A stretch of 18,683 nucleotides of DNA from CAYYAQ01 sp964469555 (lineage in GTDB: Bacteria > Planctomycetota > UBA1135 > UBA2386), in the NCBI GenBank assembly GCA_964469555.1, contig CAYYAQ010000102.1:1-18683 (forward strand), in the 5' to 3' direction. This document shows, piece by piece, positions 8,112 to 16,630 of this stretch. Each line of letters starts with the position of its first letter. Positions within the stretch are counted from its first letter, which is position 1. The notes beneath the pieces were generated by a model that saw only the letters and a list, made by a program, of their open reading frames with translations, had not been told where the DNA came from and made no database searches. Both the position numbers and the translations under genes were made by a program.

Positions 8112-9758
8112 ATGACCGTTCCGACCGACGAGGAATTGATCGAACGTTGGCGCGGTGCAGAAGCGCCGCTCCTGCCCCTTCTCCACGCGTTCCACGACCG
8201 CGACGGATTCCTCTCGGAGGATGCGTTGCGCGCCGTGTCCACGGGACTGAAGACGCCGCTGGCGGACCTCTACGGGACGGTGACGTTCTACCATCACTTC
8301 TCTCGGGTGCCCGAAGGGCTGCACGCCCCCCGCGTGTGCACTGGTCCCGTGTGCTGCCTGCGCGGCGCCAACGACGTCCTCGCAGAACTGCGCAAGGACG
8401 GCGCGACGCCCATGGCTTGCTCGGGTCGGTGTGACCAGCCGGTTCCGGTGTTGCGCGGCGCCGAGACGCTCGTCGGCGCCACTGCCGCGGAACTCGTGCA
8501 CGAGCCGTCCGCGCTGCCGGCGCCCAATCCGGGCGGTATCGAGGAGTGCGTCTTTGGTGGGATCCGCGAACCGAACCGCAGCACGCTCCAAGGCTACGGT
8601 GACTACGCCGCTCTCGCCAAGGCGCGGGCGATGTCGCCAGAAGACCTCGTCCAGGTGATCACGGACAGCAAGCTCGCCGGACGTGGTGGTGCAGGGTTTC
8701 CGACCGGCGTCAAGTGGAAGGCCGTCGTCGAGGCGGATGGAGACCCGAAGTCCATCGTCTGCAACGCGGACGAGGGCGAACCGGGTTGCTTCAAGGACCG
8801 CGCGATCATGGACTACGACCCGCACCAGATGATCGAGGGCATGGCGATCGCCGCGCACGCGACCGGCGCGACGCGCGGGTTCATCTACCTGCGCTACGAG
8901 TATCCGGAGACCCAGGGAATCCTCGATCGCGCGATCGCCGAAGCCGAGGCCGCGGGCCACATCGGCGACCCGTTCAAGCTCTACGTGCGTCGGGGCGCTG
9001 GCGCCTACATCTGCGGCGAGGAGGGTTCGCTGCTGAACAGCCTAGAAGGGAAGCACCCGTTCCCGCGCAACCGCCCGCCGTTCCCGGTGACGCACGGCTA
9101 CGAGGACAAGCCGACCGTCGTCAACAACGTCGAGACGCTCGCGTCGGTGGCGCCGATCGTGATGAACGGGGCCGAGTGGTACCGCAACCTGGGCTTGAAC
9201 GACCAGGCTGGCACGAAGCTCGTCAGCCTTTCGGGCGACATCCGCACGCCCGGCAACTACGAAGTTCCGCTCGGATTGCCGCTGCAGACGCTTCTCCACG
9301 AATGGGCCGGCGGCCCGCCCGAAGGTCGCACCATTCAGGCGGTCACGATGGCGGGGCTCTCCGGTGGGTTCCTCGCCGGCGACGACCTCAATGTCACGCT
9401 CGACGAGCCCAGCATCCGGAGCAAGGGGTCATTCCTCGGCGCCGCGGGCATCATCGTCTTCGATGACAGCCGCGACATGATTCAGGTGGCGCACAACGCC
9501 ATGGAGTTCTTCGCCCACGAGTCCTGCGGGAAGTGCTTCCCGTGTCGCATCGGAACGCAGCGCTTGATGGAGCGCCTGGCGGGTGAAGCCGGACCTCCAG
9601 AACTCGACAAGTGGCAGGGAGAGGTGACGGATATCGGCAAGGTGATGAAGGCGACGAGCGCGTGTGGCCTTGGCATCGCGGCGCCACTCGTCACGGACAG
9701 TCTCATGCGCTACTTCCCCGACGCGGTCAGCCGACACGTCTCTGGTTCGCTACAATAA
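8112..9758 (+). CDS. Formate dehydrogenase diaphorase subunit, NuoE-NuoF fusion
   Basis: A 548-residue NAD-binding electron-transfer subunit. Residues 1-125 are NuoE-like, with a helical part then a thioredoxin-like 2Fe-2S fold: Cys76, Cys81, Cys103 and Cys107. The second Cys pair follows after 21 residues rather than about 35, so this domain is shortened. Residues about 150-548 are NuoF-like. The FMN/NADH site is seen in GRGGAGFPTGVKWK, CNADEGEPGCFKDR and GAGAYICGEEGSLL. The 4Fe-4S ligands are ESCGKCFPC (Cys472, 475, 478) and Cys518. With the catalytic subunit that starts 7 nt later it should form an NAD+-dependent, FdsABG-like formate dehydrogenase. ATG 8112 is chosen over the upstream in-frame ATG at 8040, which adds a tail unlike the family. 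There is no Shine-Dalgarno sequence, but TAGCCT lies 10 nt upstream, which would fit a leaderless transcript. Confidence 0.93.
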   Translation: MTVPTDEELIERWRGAEAPLLPLLHAFHDRDGFLSEDALRAVSTGLKTPLADLYGTVTFYHHFSRVPEGLHAPRVCTGPVCCLRGANDVLAELRKDGATPMACSGRCDQPVPVLRGAETLVGATAAELVHEPSALPAPNPGGIEECVFGGIREPNRSTLQGYGDYAALAKARAMSPEDLVQVITDSKLAGRGGAGFPTGVKWKAVVEADGDPKSIVCNADEGEPGCFKDRAIMDYDPHQMIEGMAIAAHATGATRGFIYLRYEYPETQGILDRAIAEAEAAGHIGDPFKLYVRRGAGAYICGEEGSLLNSLEGKHPFPRNRPPFPVTHGYEDKPTVVNNVETLASVAPIVMNGAEWYRNLGLNDQAGTKLVSLSGDIRTPGNYEVPLGLPLQTLLHEWAGGPPEGRTIQAVTMAGLSGGFLAGDDLNVTLDEPSIRSKGSFLGAAGIIVFDDSRDMIQVAHNAMEFFAHESCGKCFPCRIGTQRLMERLAGEAGPPELDKWQGEVTDIGKVMKATSACGLGIAAPLVTDSLMRYFPDAVSRHVSGSLQ

Positions 9759-9765
9759 GCCTGAC

Positions 9766-12492
9766 ATGACAGCCATCGGATCCGATACCAAGCTGCTGAC
9801 AATTCAGCTCGACGGCGAGGATGTCTCCTACAAGGAAGGAGAGACGGTCTACGAGGTCAGCCGGCGGCACGCCAAGGATGTGCCGACGCTGTGCTACGAC
9901 TCGAGGCTCGATCCCTTCGGCGGCTGCCGCATGTGCGTGGTCGAGGTCGAGGGGATTCGCAATCCGGTGGCGTCGTGCACCACGAAGGCGACCTCCGGCA
10001 TGGTCATCCGTACGCGCACGGACCAGGTCGAGGAATACCGCAAGACGCTCCTCGAGATGGTCGTGTCCGAGAACCACCAGGTGGATGTCGATGAGCTGGC
10101 TGGTTACGCGTCGCAGGAGCTCGCGGAACTGGTCGACCGCTACGAGGCGCGCACCGGTCGTTTCCAGGGCAAGAAGTCCGGCAAGAGCAAGATCGAGGAG
10201 GACCCCAATCCGTTCATCCTCCGCGACTACGAACAGTGCATCTCGTGCTATCGCTGCGTGCGGGTCTGCGCGGAGCAGGAGGGGGACTACGCGATCAGCG
10301 TCGCTAACCGCGGGTTCGACACGCAGATCACCACGGAATTCGACGGCCTCCTCAAGGGGTCTTCCTGCACGTTCTGCGGGCAGTGCGTGCAGACGTGTCC
10401 GACCGGTGCCCTTTCGGATCGCAAGGCGCTCCGCGATGCAGACCTCCCCGAGCCAGTGCAGAAGACGCGGACCGTCTGTGCCTACTGCGGCGTCGGCTGC
10501 TCGGTCGATCTGTTGTCGAAGGGCGACAAGATCGTGGGCGTCCTGCCGGCGATGGACGGCCCCGCCAACGAGGGCGCGCTGTGCATCAAGGGCCAGTTCG
10601 CCTTCGACTTCGTGCAGCATCCCGAACGCCTGAGAACGCCGATGGTCCGTAACGACGACGGAGTCTTGGTGCCGGCGAGCTGGGACGTGGCCCTCGACAA
10701 GGCCGCGGCGGGCTTCATGAAGGCCAAGAACGAACACGGTCGCCACAGCGTCTACGCGATCGCGTCCGGTCGTTCTCCCAACGAAGCCAACTACACGGTC
10801 CAGAAGTTCATTCGAGCAGGGTTCGCGACCAACCACGTGGACAACTGCTCGCGTGGTTGACACGCCCCGACGGTCGCCGGTCTGACGGCCACGATAGGTA
10901 GAGGTGCGATGTCCAACACGCTGAAGTGCATGGAGAAGCCCGACGTGATATTTGCGATCGGGACGAACATGACCGAGTGCCACCCGGTGGCGGCGCTGCG
11001 GCTCAAGAAGGCGATCAACCGTGGCGCCAAGATGATCGTCGTCGATCCGCGACGGATTCCGATGGTTGATATTGCCGAGCTCTACCTGCCGATCCGCGTG
11101 GGTTCGGATGTGCCCCTGATCCTGGCGATGTGCCACGTGATCCAGCGCGAGGGCCTGATGGACGAGCAGTTCATCGCCGACCGCACCCGGGAGAGCGAGG
11201 CGTTCTTCGCGCACATCGCGAAGTTCACCCCGGAGTGGGCGGCTGGGATCTGCGGCGTCCCCGCGGCGGACATTGAGAAGGCAGCGATCATGTACGGCTC
11301 CGCCGACAAGGGCGCGGTCTTCTACACGCTCGGCATCACCGAGCACGTGTGCGGCGTCGACAACGTGCAGTCCCTGTGCAACCTGGTGCTGATGACCGGG
11401 AACTTCGGGAAGGAAGGAACGGGCCTCAACCCGATGCGCGGCCAAAACAACGTCCAGGGTGCCGGCGATAACGGTGCCGTCCCCGCGAACTTCTCCGGCT
11501 TCCAGTCCGTGGTGCTTCCCGAGCATCAGGCCAAGTTCGAGAAGCTCTACGGCGTGAAGGTGGACATGGTGAAGGGCAAGACCAAGGTCGCCGCTGTCAA
11601 CCAGGCAGGCGAGGAGACCCGCGCGATGTTGATCGTGGGCGAGAACACCGTCGTGTCGGATGCGGACCGCAAGCACGGCGAGGCACAGCTCAAGAAGCTC
11701 GACCACCTGGTCGTCGTCGATCTCTTCATGACCGAGACCGCCGAGTTGGCCCACGTCGTGCTGCCGGCTACCGCGTGGGGCGAGACCGATGGTTCGTGCG
11801 TGAACACCGAGCGTCGCGTGCAGCGTCTGCGCGCGGCCGTCCCGGCACAAGGCGAGGCGAAACCCGACTGGTGGACCCTCTCCCAGATCGCCAAGCGCTG
11901 CGGTATCCCGGGATTCGACTACGAATCCGCCGAGGATGTCTTCAACGAACAGTGCGCCGTCGCGCCGATCTACAAGGGCCTCGACTGGGACCGGATCGCC
12001 GACAGCGAGTACGCTTGGCCGGTTCTGGACAAGAACCACCCCGGTACGCCCATTCTGCACGTCGACGAGTTCAAGAACGGTCGAGGCATCTTCAAGGTGA
12101 TCGACTACCGACCGCCGGCGGAGGAAGTGAGCGACGCCTACCCGCTCTGGCTCACCACAGGGCGCCGGCTCGAGGCCTACCACACGCGCACGCAGACGGG
12201 TCGATCCGCGGGCATCGAGTACCTCCTCTCGGAGGAGACGCTCGAGGTGCACCCCGACGATCTGGCGAGTCTCGGGTTCGAGGATGGCGAGACGATCCAC
12301 ATGAGCAGTTCCCGCGGTTCGGTCGACATCAAGATCGAGGCGTCCAGGCAGTCCCAGCCCGGCACCGTGTTCTGCAGCTTCAGCTTCAATGACGTGCCGG
12401 TGAACAACCTGACAGGCCATGGCTACGACCCGGTCACGGATACCGCGGAGTTCAAGGTGTGTCCCGTCAGGCTGGAGTCGGACCCGGGCTGA
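9766..12492 (+). CDS. fdhA: Formate dehydrogenase catalytic subunit, selenocysteine-containing (UGA at 10858-10860)
   Basis: One 908-residue selenoprotein, with the in-frame TGA read as Sec365. Domains: NuoG-like 2Fe-2S (Cys43, 54, 57, 71); two 4Fe-4S ferredoxin motifs (Cys158/161/164/168 and Cys201/204/207/211); molybdopterin oxidoreductase 4Fe-4S (Cys238/241/245/273); then the bis-MGD catalytic domain and C-terminal MGD-binding domain (VKVCPVRLE-like end). The sequence around the TGA reads NCSRG-Sec-HAPTVAGL, matching NCARV-Sec-HGPSVAGL of E. coli FdhF as I recall it, with the active-site His directly after Sec. The frame continues without shift or further stop into MSNTLKCMEKPDVIFAIG and RGQNNVQGAGDNGA, both typical of the family. 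The enzyme oxidises formate to CO2 (or the reverse) and passes electrons through its Fe-S chain to the NuoEF-like partner. fdhD and other maturation genes are not in the window. Confidence 0.95.
10858..10890 (+). promoter_or_regulatory. Sec UGA codon and bacterial SECIS hairpin inside fdhA
   Basis: The TGA at 10858-10860 is followed by a hairpin at 10872-10890. GGUC pairs with GGCC, with further G-C and C-G pairs around one C-A mismatch, and the apical loop is GGUCU (10879-10883). The loop begins 18 nt after the UGA. In E. coli fdhF, as I recall its sequence, the same GGUCU loop also starts 18 nt after the UGA and its G-U is the SelB contact. This is what bacterial SECIS recognition needs and explains how the stop is bypassed. 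Confidence 0.88.
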
Positions 12493-12605
12493 GTGGCCAG
12501 CCAGCCGGATCGACTCCCTACCGCGCCCGTCCCCTCCACCTGAATCTCTCGCATGCGCCGGGGCGAAAAATGGCCTAAGACCCGGCACGCGGCCCCCTTG
12601 TCAGG

Positions 12606-12629
12606 GGCCCCTTCGATCGGGGCCGTTTT
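12606..12629 (+). terminator. Intrinsic terminator after fdhA
   Basis: GGCCCC (12606-12611), loop UUCGAUC, GGGGCC (12619-12624), then GUUUU. It lies 114 nt after the fdhA stop. A second GGCCCC at 12591-12596 could pair instead with GGGGCC at 12604-12609, which overlaps the terminator 5' arm. The rest of the 334-nt gap 12493-12826 shows no gene; it is C-rich and ends in the ribosome-binding site of the next gene. Confidence 0.75.
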
Positions 12630-12826
12630 CCAGCGTCCCCGCGGGAACCTTCCCCTTGAATAGATCCCGACAGGCTCAATAGTTAGGAGCATTCGCACTG
12701 CCCCGGGTCTCACCCCTCCCATCAGACCCGGCACTTGCCGCCCCCCCCTGACACCGCCCCCGGCGAGGATTCCAACATCCAAATGGTAGGAAGCGGTGGT
12801 GTCTGAGCTAGACGAAGGACGACTGG

Positions 12827-14221
12827 ATGACAACGACTACCGAGACCAACCGATTCCGCGTTTTCACGCGCAAGAACATGGACGACATCCCCCAGATCCG
12901 GGCTCTCCCCGAGTCCGAGAGGGTGGCGATGTCCGCGGTCTCAGCGGTTCTGCCTTTCCGGGTCAACCAATACGTCGTGGACGAATTGATCAAGTGGTCC
13001 GACGTCCCGAACGACCCGATGTTCCAGCTGACGTTCCCCCAGCCGGAGATGCTCGCTCCCGAGGACGTGTCACGCATGACCGAGCTCGTCGTGACCGGAG
13101 CTTCCGCCGACGTGGTGAAGACCGCTGCGCGGGGCATCCAACGGCGGCTCAACCCGCATCCGGCGGGCCAGAAGGAACTCAACGCGCCGCACCTCGGCGA
13201 AGACGTCGTGCCCGGTGTGCAGCACAAGTACAGAGAGACGGCGCTCTTCTTCCCCTCCGCGGGGCAGACCTGCCACGCCTACTGCACGTACTGCTTCCGT
13301 TGGGCCCAGTTTGTCGGCCTCGACGACCTGAAATTCGCCAGCAAGGAAGCCGACACGCTCGTCCGCTACCTGAAGGCGCATCCCGAGATTCGCAGCGTCC
13401 TGGTCACCGGTGGCGATCCGATGGTGATGAAGACGAAGGTCCTTCGCCGATTCATCGAGCCGCTGCTCGACCCGAAGCTGTCGCACATCGAGAGCATTCG
13501 TTTCGGAAGCAAGGCGCTCGCGTACTGGCCATTCCGGTTCACCACCGACGATGACGCGGATGATCTGATGCGGTTGTTCGAGGAAGTGCGGGAAGCTGGG
13601 AAGCACGTGGCCTTCATGGCTCACTACAGTCACCCGCGCGAACTCGAGACCACAGAGGCACAGGCCGCGGTGCGTCGCGTGTTGTCAGCCGGCGCGGTGA
13701 TTCGCTGCCAGGCGCCGCTCATCCGGCACGTCAACGACGCGTCGGAAGTGTGGAGTCGCATGTGGCGCATGCAGACGCGGCTCGGAATGGTACCGTACTA
13801 CATGTTCGTCGAGCGCGACACCGGCGCGGCTCGCTACTTCGAGGTACCGCTCAGTCGCGCCCATCGGATCTTCAACGATGCCTACAACCGTGTCTCCGGT
13901 CTCGCACGCACGGTGCGCGGCCCATCGATGTCGGCGACACCTGGCAAGGTCGTGATTGACGGAATCACGAAGATCAACGGCGAGAAGGTATTCGCCTTGA
14001 GGTTCCTGCAGGGACGGGATCCCGACTGGGTCGGCAAGCCGTTCTTCGCGCAGTTCGACGACGAGGCCACGTGGCTCGATGACCTCGAGCCTGCGTTTGG
14101 CCAAACTGAGTTCTTCTTCGAAGCGGGCATGCGCAAGATTCTCCGAGGTGCTCAGGGTCCACGGCGTGGCTTGCACCTATTGCACTCCCGCAACGGGCGC
14201 GCGGCCTCCACGGGCGCGTAG
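12827..14221 (+). CDS. KamA/EpmB-like radical SAM aminomutase family protein
   Basis: A 464-residue radical SAM enzyme of the lysine 2,3-aminomutase family. The cluster motif CHAYCTYCFR (Cys149, 153, 156) is the CxxxCxxC that binds 4Fe-4S and SAM. VLVTGGDPMVM is the GGDP SAM-binding segment, and MAHYSHPREL and QAPLIRHVNDASEVW follow in family order. Lys374 in SATPGKVV aligns by eye with the PLP lysine (Lys337 of clostridial KamA). Of the two KamA aspartates that hold the substrate lysine, the one in VND is kept, but that in VVDAPGG appears to be Ser (PSMSATPG). The substrate may therefore differ; candidates are free lysine or another amino acid, or EF-P lysine. ATG 12827 is preceded by AAGGA (12815-12819). 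No epmA or efp is nearby. Confidence 0.85.
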   Translation: MTTTTETNRFRVFTRKNMDDIPQIRALPESERVAMSAVSAVLPFRVNQYVVDELIKWSDVPNDPMFQLTFPQPEMLAPEDVSRMTELVVTGASADVVKTAARGIQRRLNPHPAGQKELNAPHLGEDVVPGVQHKYRETALFFPSAGQTCHAYCTYCFRWAQFVGLDDLKFASKEADTLVRYLKAHPEIRSVLVTGGDPMVMKTKVLRRFIEPLLDPKLSHIESIRFGSKALAYWPFRFTTDDDADDLMRLFEEVREAGKHVAFMAHYSHPRELETTEAQAAVRRVLSAGAVIRCQAPLIRHVNDASEVWSRMWRMQTRLGMVPYYMFVERDTGAARYFEVPLSRAHRIFNDAYNRVSGLARTVRGPSMSATPGKVVIDGITKINGEKVFALRFLQGRDPDWVGKPFFAQFDDEATWLDDLEPAFGQTEFFFEAGMRKILRGAQGPRRGLHLLHSRNGRAASTGA

Positions 14222-14249
14222 TGCTCCTCGTTGTCCGGCGTGTGCTCGA

Positions 14250-16013
14250 CTACTTCATCGCCCACGCCAGCCGCATCAACTGCACGCCACCCTTGAGGTC
14301 GTGCACGCTGCTGATGTAGTCGCGACCGTTGTCGGACACGACCTCGGGCGCGGCGACTGCGATCGTGCCGATCTTCTTTGCGTCCGAGTCCAGACCGAAG
14401 TCCATCGAGTCCTTCGACCGGTATACGTGGGTCAGCGGTTTGCGGTAGCTCGTCGTGCGGAACAGGTAGTAGTAGCCCTCGCGGAAGACGACGTGCGGAC
14501 ACTCGGCGGACCACATGCCCGATCCTGGACTGCCGCCGTAGCACACGCGCGTCGGTCTCGACCAATCGACGAGGTCCTTTGACGTGCGGCAATATATGCT
14601 GCCGGTGTCACGACGGTTCTTCGGGTCCGGGTTGCCTGTGTAGTAGCAGTGGAACGTGTCGCCGACCTTGATGGTCATTGGGTCGCGTGCCTCGCCCGGG
14701 CCGATGAACACGCGGCTCTGCCCCCGGGCGTTCTTGTGCCGCTCGAACTTCCGACCGTCCGCGCTGGTCGCCAGGCAGATCTGGCAGTGCTCCATCTCCG
14801 ACCGGTGGCCGCCGTAGAGCATGTAGAACCGGTTCGCGTGCGTGACGACGTGCGGAGCCTGGATCCACTCCTTGCCGCCCCAGTCGTCGACGCTCTCGCC
14901 GTGTTGTGGGCTCACGCGCATCGCGATGCCCTTCTGCTTCCACACTCGTTGTTCGAGCGAATTGCCTTCCCACGCGTAGAGCAACCGACCGATCTTTGTG
15001 CTGCGGATGCACGCCCAAAGGTGCCACGCGCCGTCTTGTGACCGGAACACCGCGTGATCCACGATCTGCTGCTTCTCGCCGGTGAGGGCACCCAGGTCGG
15101 GGTTGTCACCGATGTGCCACGGCTTGCCCTGTACGACGGGCATCAACTTCGGGGCGACACCGCCCGGCATGGACACCGTCGCAATCACGGGGAAGTGATC
15201 CGAGGGGTACCTTCCGTCGATCTTCGCCGTGTCGATCGAAGCGTTTGCCACCGCGAACTCCTCACTCACGAAGACGTGGTCGATCTTCCCGCGTCCAGGC
15301 CGCCGAAAGCCAGTGAACGTCGCCACGTTCTTTGCCTCCGGGTGGATGACACGGAAGGAATCCCGAAGCCCGTGTTCCCTCATGTGCCGCATCGCCGTGG
15401 TGCCTTCATCGGAATTGAAGTCTCCGGTCACGATCGTCGGCAGCCGAAAGATCTTCGTCCACGCGCTTATCAACTTGGCGCTCTCGAGTCGGGCGGTGCG
15501 TCCGCGGTGGTCGAAGTGCGTGTTCGCGTAGAGGAACCGGCTGTGGCTCTTCCGATTGCGAAGGACAGCCCACGTGCACACGCGGGGCAGCGCGGCGTCC
15601 CAGCCCTTGCTCCCTACCTCGTCCGGCGTGGGACTCAGCCAGAACGTGCCAGAGGCCTCGATTGCGATGCGGTCGGTCCGCACGAACACCCTGCAGGACT
15701 CGCTCTTCGTCTTGCCTTCGCGGTACGCGCCGAATGTCTGGTACTCGGGCAGCGCCTGTTCGAGCTGTCGAACTTGAAAGTGCAGCGCCTCCTGCAGTCC
15801 GAGAATGTCCGGCGCGAATGCCCGGATCCGCGCGACGACCATGTGCGTTCGCCGTTCCCAACGATTCCGCCCGTCGTTTGCCGTTCCGTATCGGATGTTG
15901 AACGTCATCACGCGAATCGGTTCCGCAGCTTTCTTCCCGGATTCCTGGCCTGGTGCCGAAATCCCACAGCACACGGAGAGGACGAGCAGGAACCTACGTG
16001 TTGCGGAGTGCAT
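14250..16013 (-). CDS. Secreted EEP-superfamily hydrolase fused to a GH43-like beta-propeller
   Basis: A 587-residue exported two-domain protein. The signal peptide is residues 1-23 (ATRRFLLVLSVCCGISAPG). Residues about 33-280 are an endonuclease/exonuclease/phosphatase domain with the catalytic set visible: Asn39 (FNIRYG), Glu75 (LQEA), His166/Asp168 (NTHFDH), Asp198/Asn200 (GDFNSD) and Asp272/His273 (SDHFP). Residues about 295-587 look like a five-bladed propeller of the GH43/GH32 type: DHAVFRSQDGAWHLWA, GEARDPMTIKVGDTFHCYY and SAECPHVVFREGYYYLF give candidate base, pKa-modulating Asp and acid Glu. ATG 16013 has AGGAG 9 nt upstream; the frame is open 46 codons further, but that would bury the signal peptide. 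It converges on the radical SAM gene with a 28-nt gap. The substrate is unknown. Confidence 0.82.
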   Translation of the reverse strand: MHSATRRFLLVLSVCCGISAPGQESGKKAAEPIRVMTFNIRYGTANDGRNRWERRTHMVVARIRAFAPDILGLQEALHFQVRQLEQALPEYQTFGAYREGKTKSESCRVFVRTDRIAIEASGTFWLSPTPDEVGSKGWDAALPRVCTWAVLRNRKSHSRFLYANTHFDHRGRTARLESAKLISAWTKIFRLPTIVTGDFNSDEGTTAMRHMREHGLRDSFRVIHPEAKNVATFTGFRRPGRGKIDHVFVSEEFAVANASIDTAKIDGRYPSDHFPVIATVSMPGGVAPKLMPVVQGKPWHIGDNPDLGALTGEKQQIVDHAVFRSQDGAWHLWACIRSTKIGRLLYAWEGNSLEQRVWKQKGIAMRVSPQHGESVDDWGGKEWIQAPHVVTHANRFYMLYGGHRSEMEHCQICLATSADGRKFERHKNARGQSRVFIGPGEARDPMTIKVGDTFHCYYTGNPDPKNRRDTGSIYCRTSKDLVDWSRPTRVCYGGSPGSGMWSAECPHVVFREGYYYLFRTTSYRKPLTHVYRSKDSMDFGLDSDAKKIGTIAVAAPEVVSDNGRDYISSVHDLKGGVQLMRLAWAMK

Positions 16014-16100
16014 TCCGATAGTCTCCTGCAATCTGATCCGACGAACAACGCGGTGGTACTGGGCCACAAGGAAATGGCAGACAGTTCCGCGTTGGCGTAG

Positions 16101-16331
16101 CCCGTCTTTTCCCAGGCTGCCGACGGGCTGACTGACCCGTGGGCGAAGCACCGGAATCTGAAGGTGCTCTACGCCGGCAAGGCGGGGATGCGCCGCGAGA
16201 CGGAGTTTGGGCGTTCCTCGCGAGTGCGCTGGCGTTCGTGCGGGGGAATCGGGGACGGTTGTTCTTCTCGGATGTTGGGGTACCGCTGGTTCGTGGATCC
16301 GCGGGGGAAGAGGTCGTCGGCGGCTCGGTCT
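16101..16331 (+). pseudogene. Degenerate coding fragment (VLYAGKAGMRRETEF region)
   Basis: A stretch without a start codon reads PVFSQAADGLTDPWAKHRN then LKVLYAGKAGMRRETEF in one frame up to 16208. It makes better sense continued in another frame (WAFLASALAFVRGNRGRLF) after a one-base shift. It resembles the beginning of a hypothetical protein of the VLYAG-x-REK/T-E-F type, but I cannot name a family. The later part is G-rich and low in information. No intact gene is seen in 16014-16490. Confidence 0.3.
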
Positions 16332-16493
16332 GGTGGTGGGGTGCGGTAGGTAGGGGGGCTACCGGAGGTCTACCCCTCGACCCCGACGCAGCTGGCCATC
16401 TCGCGCTGGGCTCTGCCTTCCCGCGCCTACCGTTTCGGATGCGGTGGGGAGTCCACGGGCGCGTCGTTTTGGGAGCTGCGGACGGTCCGTACA

Positions 16494-16624
16494 AAAAGTA
16501 ACCCGGAGGCGCACCACACACCTCCGGGTCAAGATCCCTGCCACAGGTCCGAAGTACCCGTTGCAAATCTTTCCACCTGACGCGTTGTAATGCACACCGC
16601 GTGCCACGGCCCCCGAAATCTCCC
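16494..16624 (-). ncRNA. Candidate structured small RNA, copy A of a tandem pair
   Basis: A minus-strand unit of about 130 nt, from a promoter-like box (16631-16659) to an intrinsic terminator. A 77-nt block (16501-16577) matches 16786-16862 without gaps at 62 of 77 positions by hand count. Conserved elements in RNA sense are GGUGGAAAGAU, a hairpin CCU-GUGGC-AGG and the terminator. The two segments flanking the conserved hairpin vary most (5/10 each) yet can still pair: UUCGGA with UCUUGA gives five of six pairs, counting wobbles. A GCAC/GUGC hairpin lies near the 5' end. No reading frame is conserved with an intact start. It resembles no RNA family that I know. Confidence 0.5.
16501..16529 (-). 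terminator. Intrinsic terminator of copy A
   Basis: A perfect 9-bp stem ACCCGGAGG/CCUCCGGGU with an 11-nt loop. On the minus strand it is followed by UACUUUUUG. This orientation has the better U-tract, so termination of minus-strand transcripts is favoured. Confidence 0.75.
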
Positions 16625-16630
16625 GTGTGG

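Noticed and set aside
10909..12492. Separate molybdopterin oxidoreductase gene starting at ATG 10909
   Set aside because: It is the in-frame continuation of fdhA after the Sec UGA; it lacks the Fe-S domains and the active-site residue and has no suitable start context.
9727..12588. 953-codon antisense ORF on the minus strand over fdhA
   Set aside because: A GC-rich shadow frame opposite a clearly conserved gene; the composition is Arg/His/Val/Asp-rich and no motifs are seen.
15054..16100. 348-codon plus-strand ORF opposite the EEP/propeller gene
   Set aside because: The minus-strand frame has catalytic motifs and a signal peptide with a ribosome-binding site; the plus frame has none.
16139..16501. 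120-codon plus-strand ORF as an intact gene
   Set aside because: Only its early middle reads sensibly and only when joined to another frame; the rest is Gly/Trp/Arg-rich and runs into the terminator of copy A.
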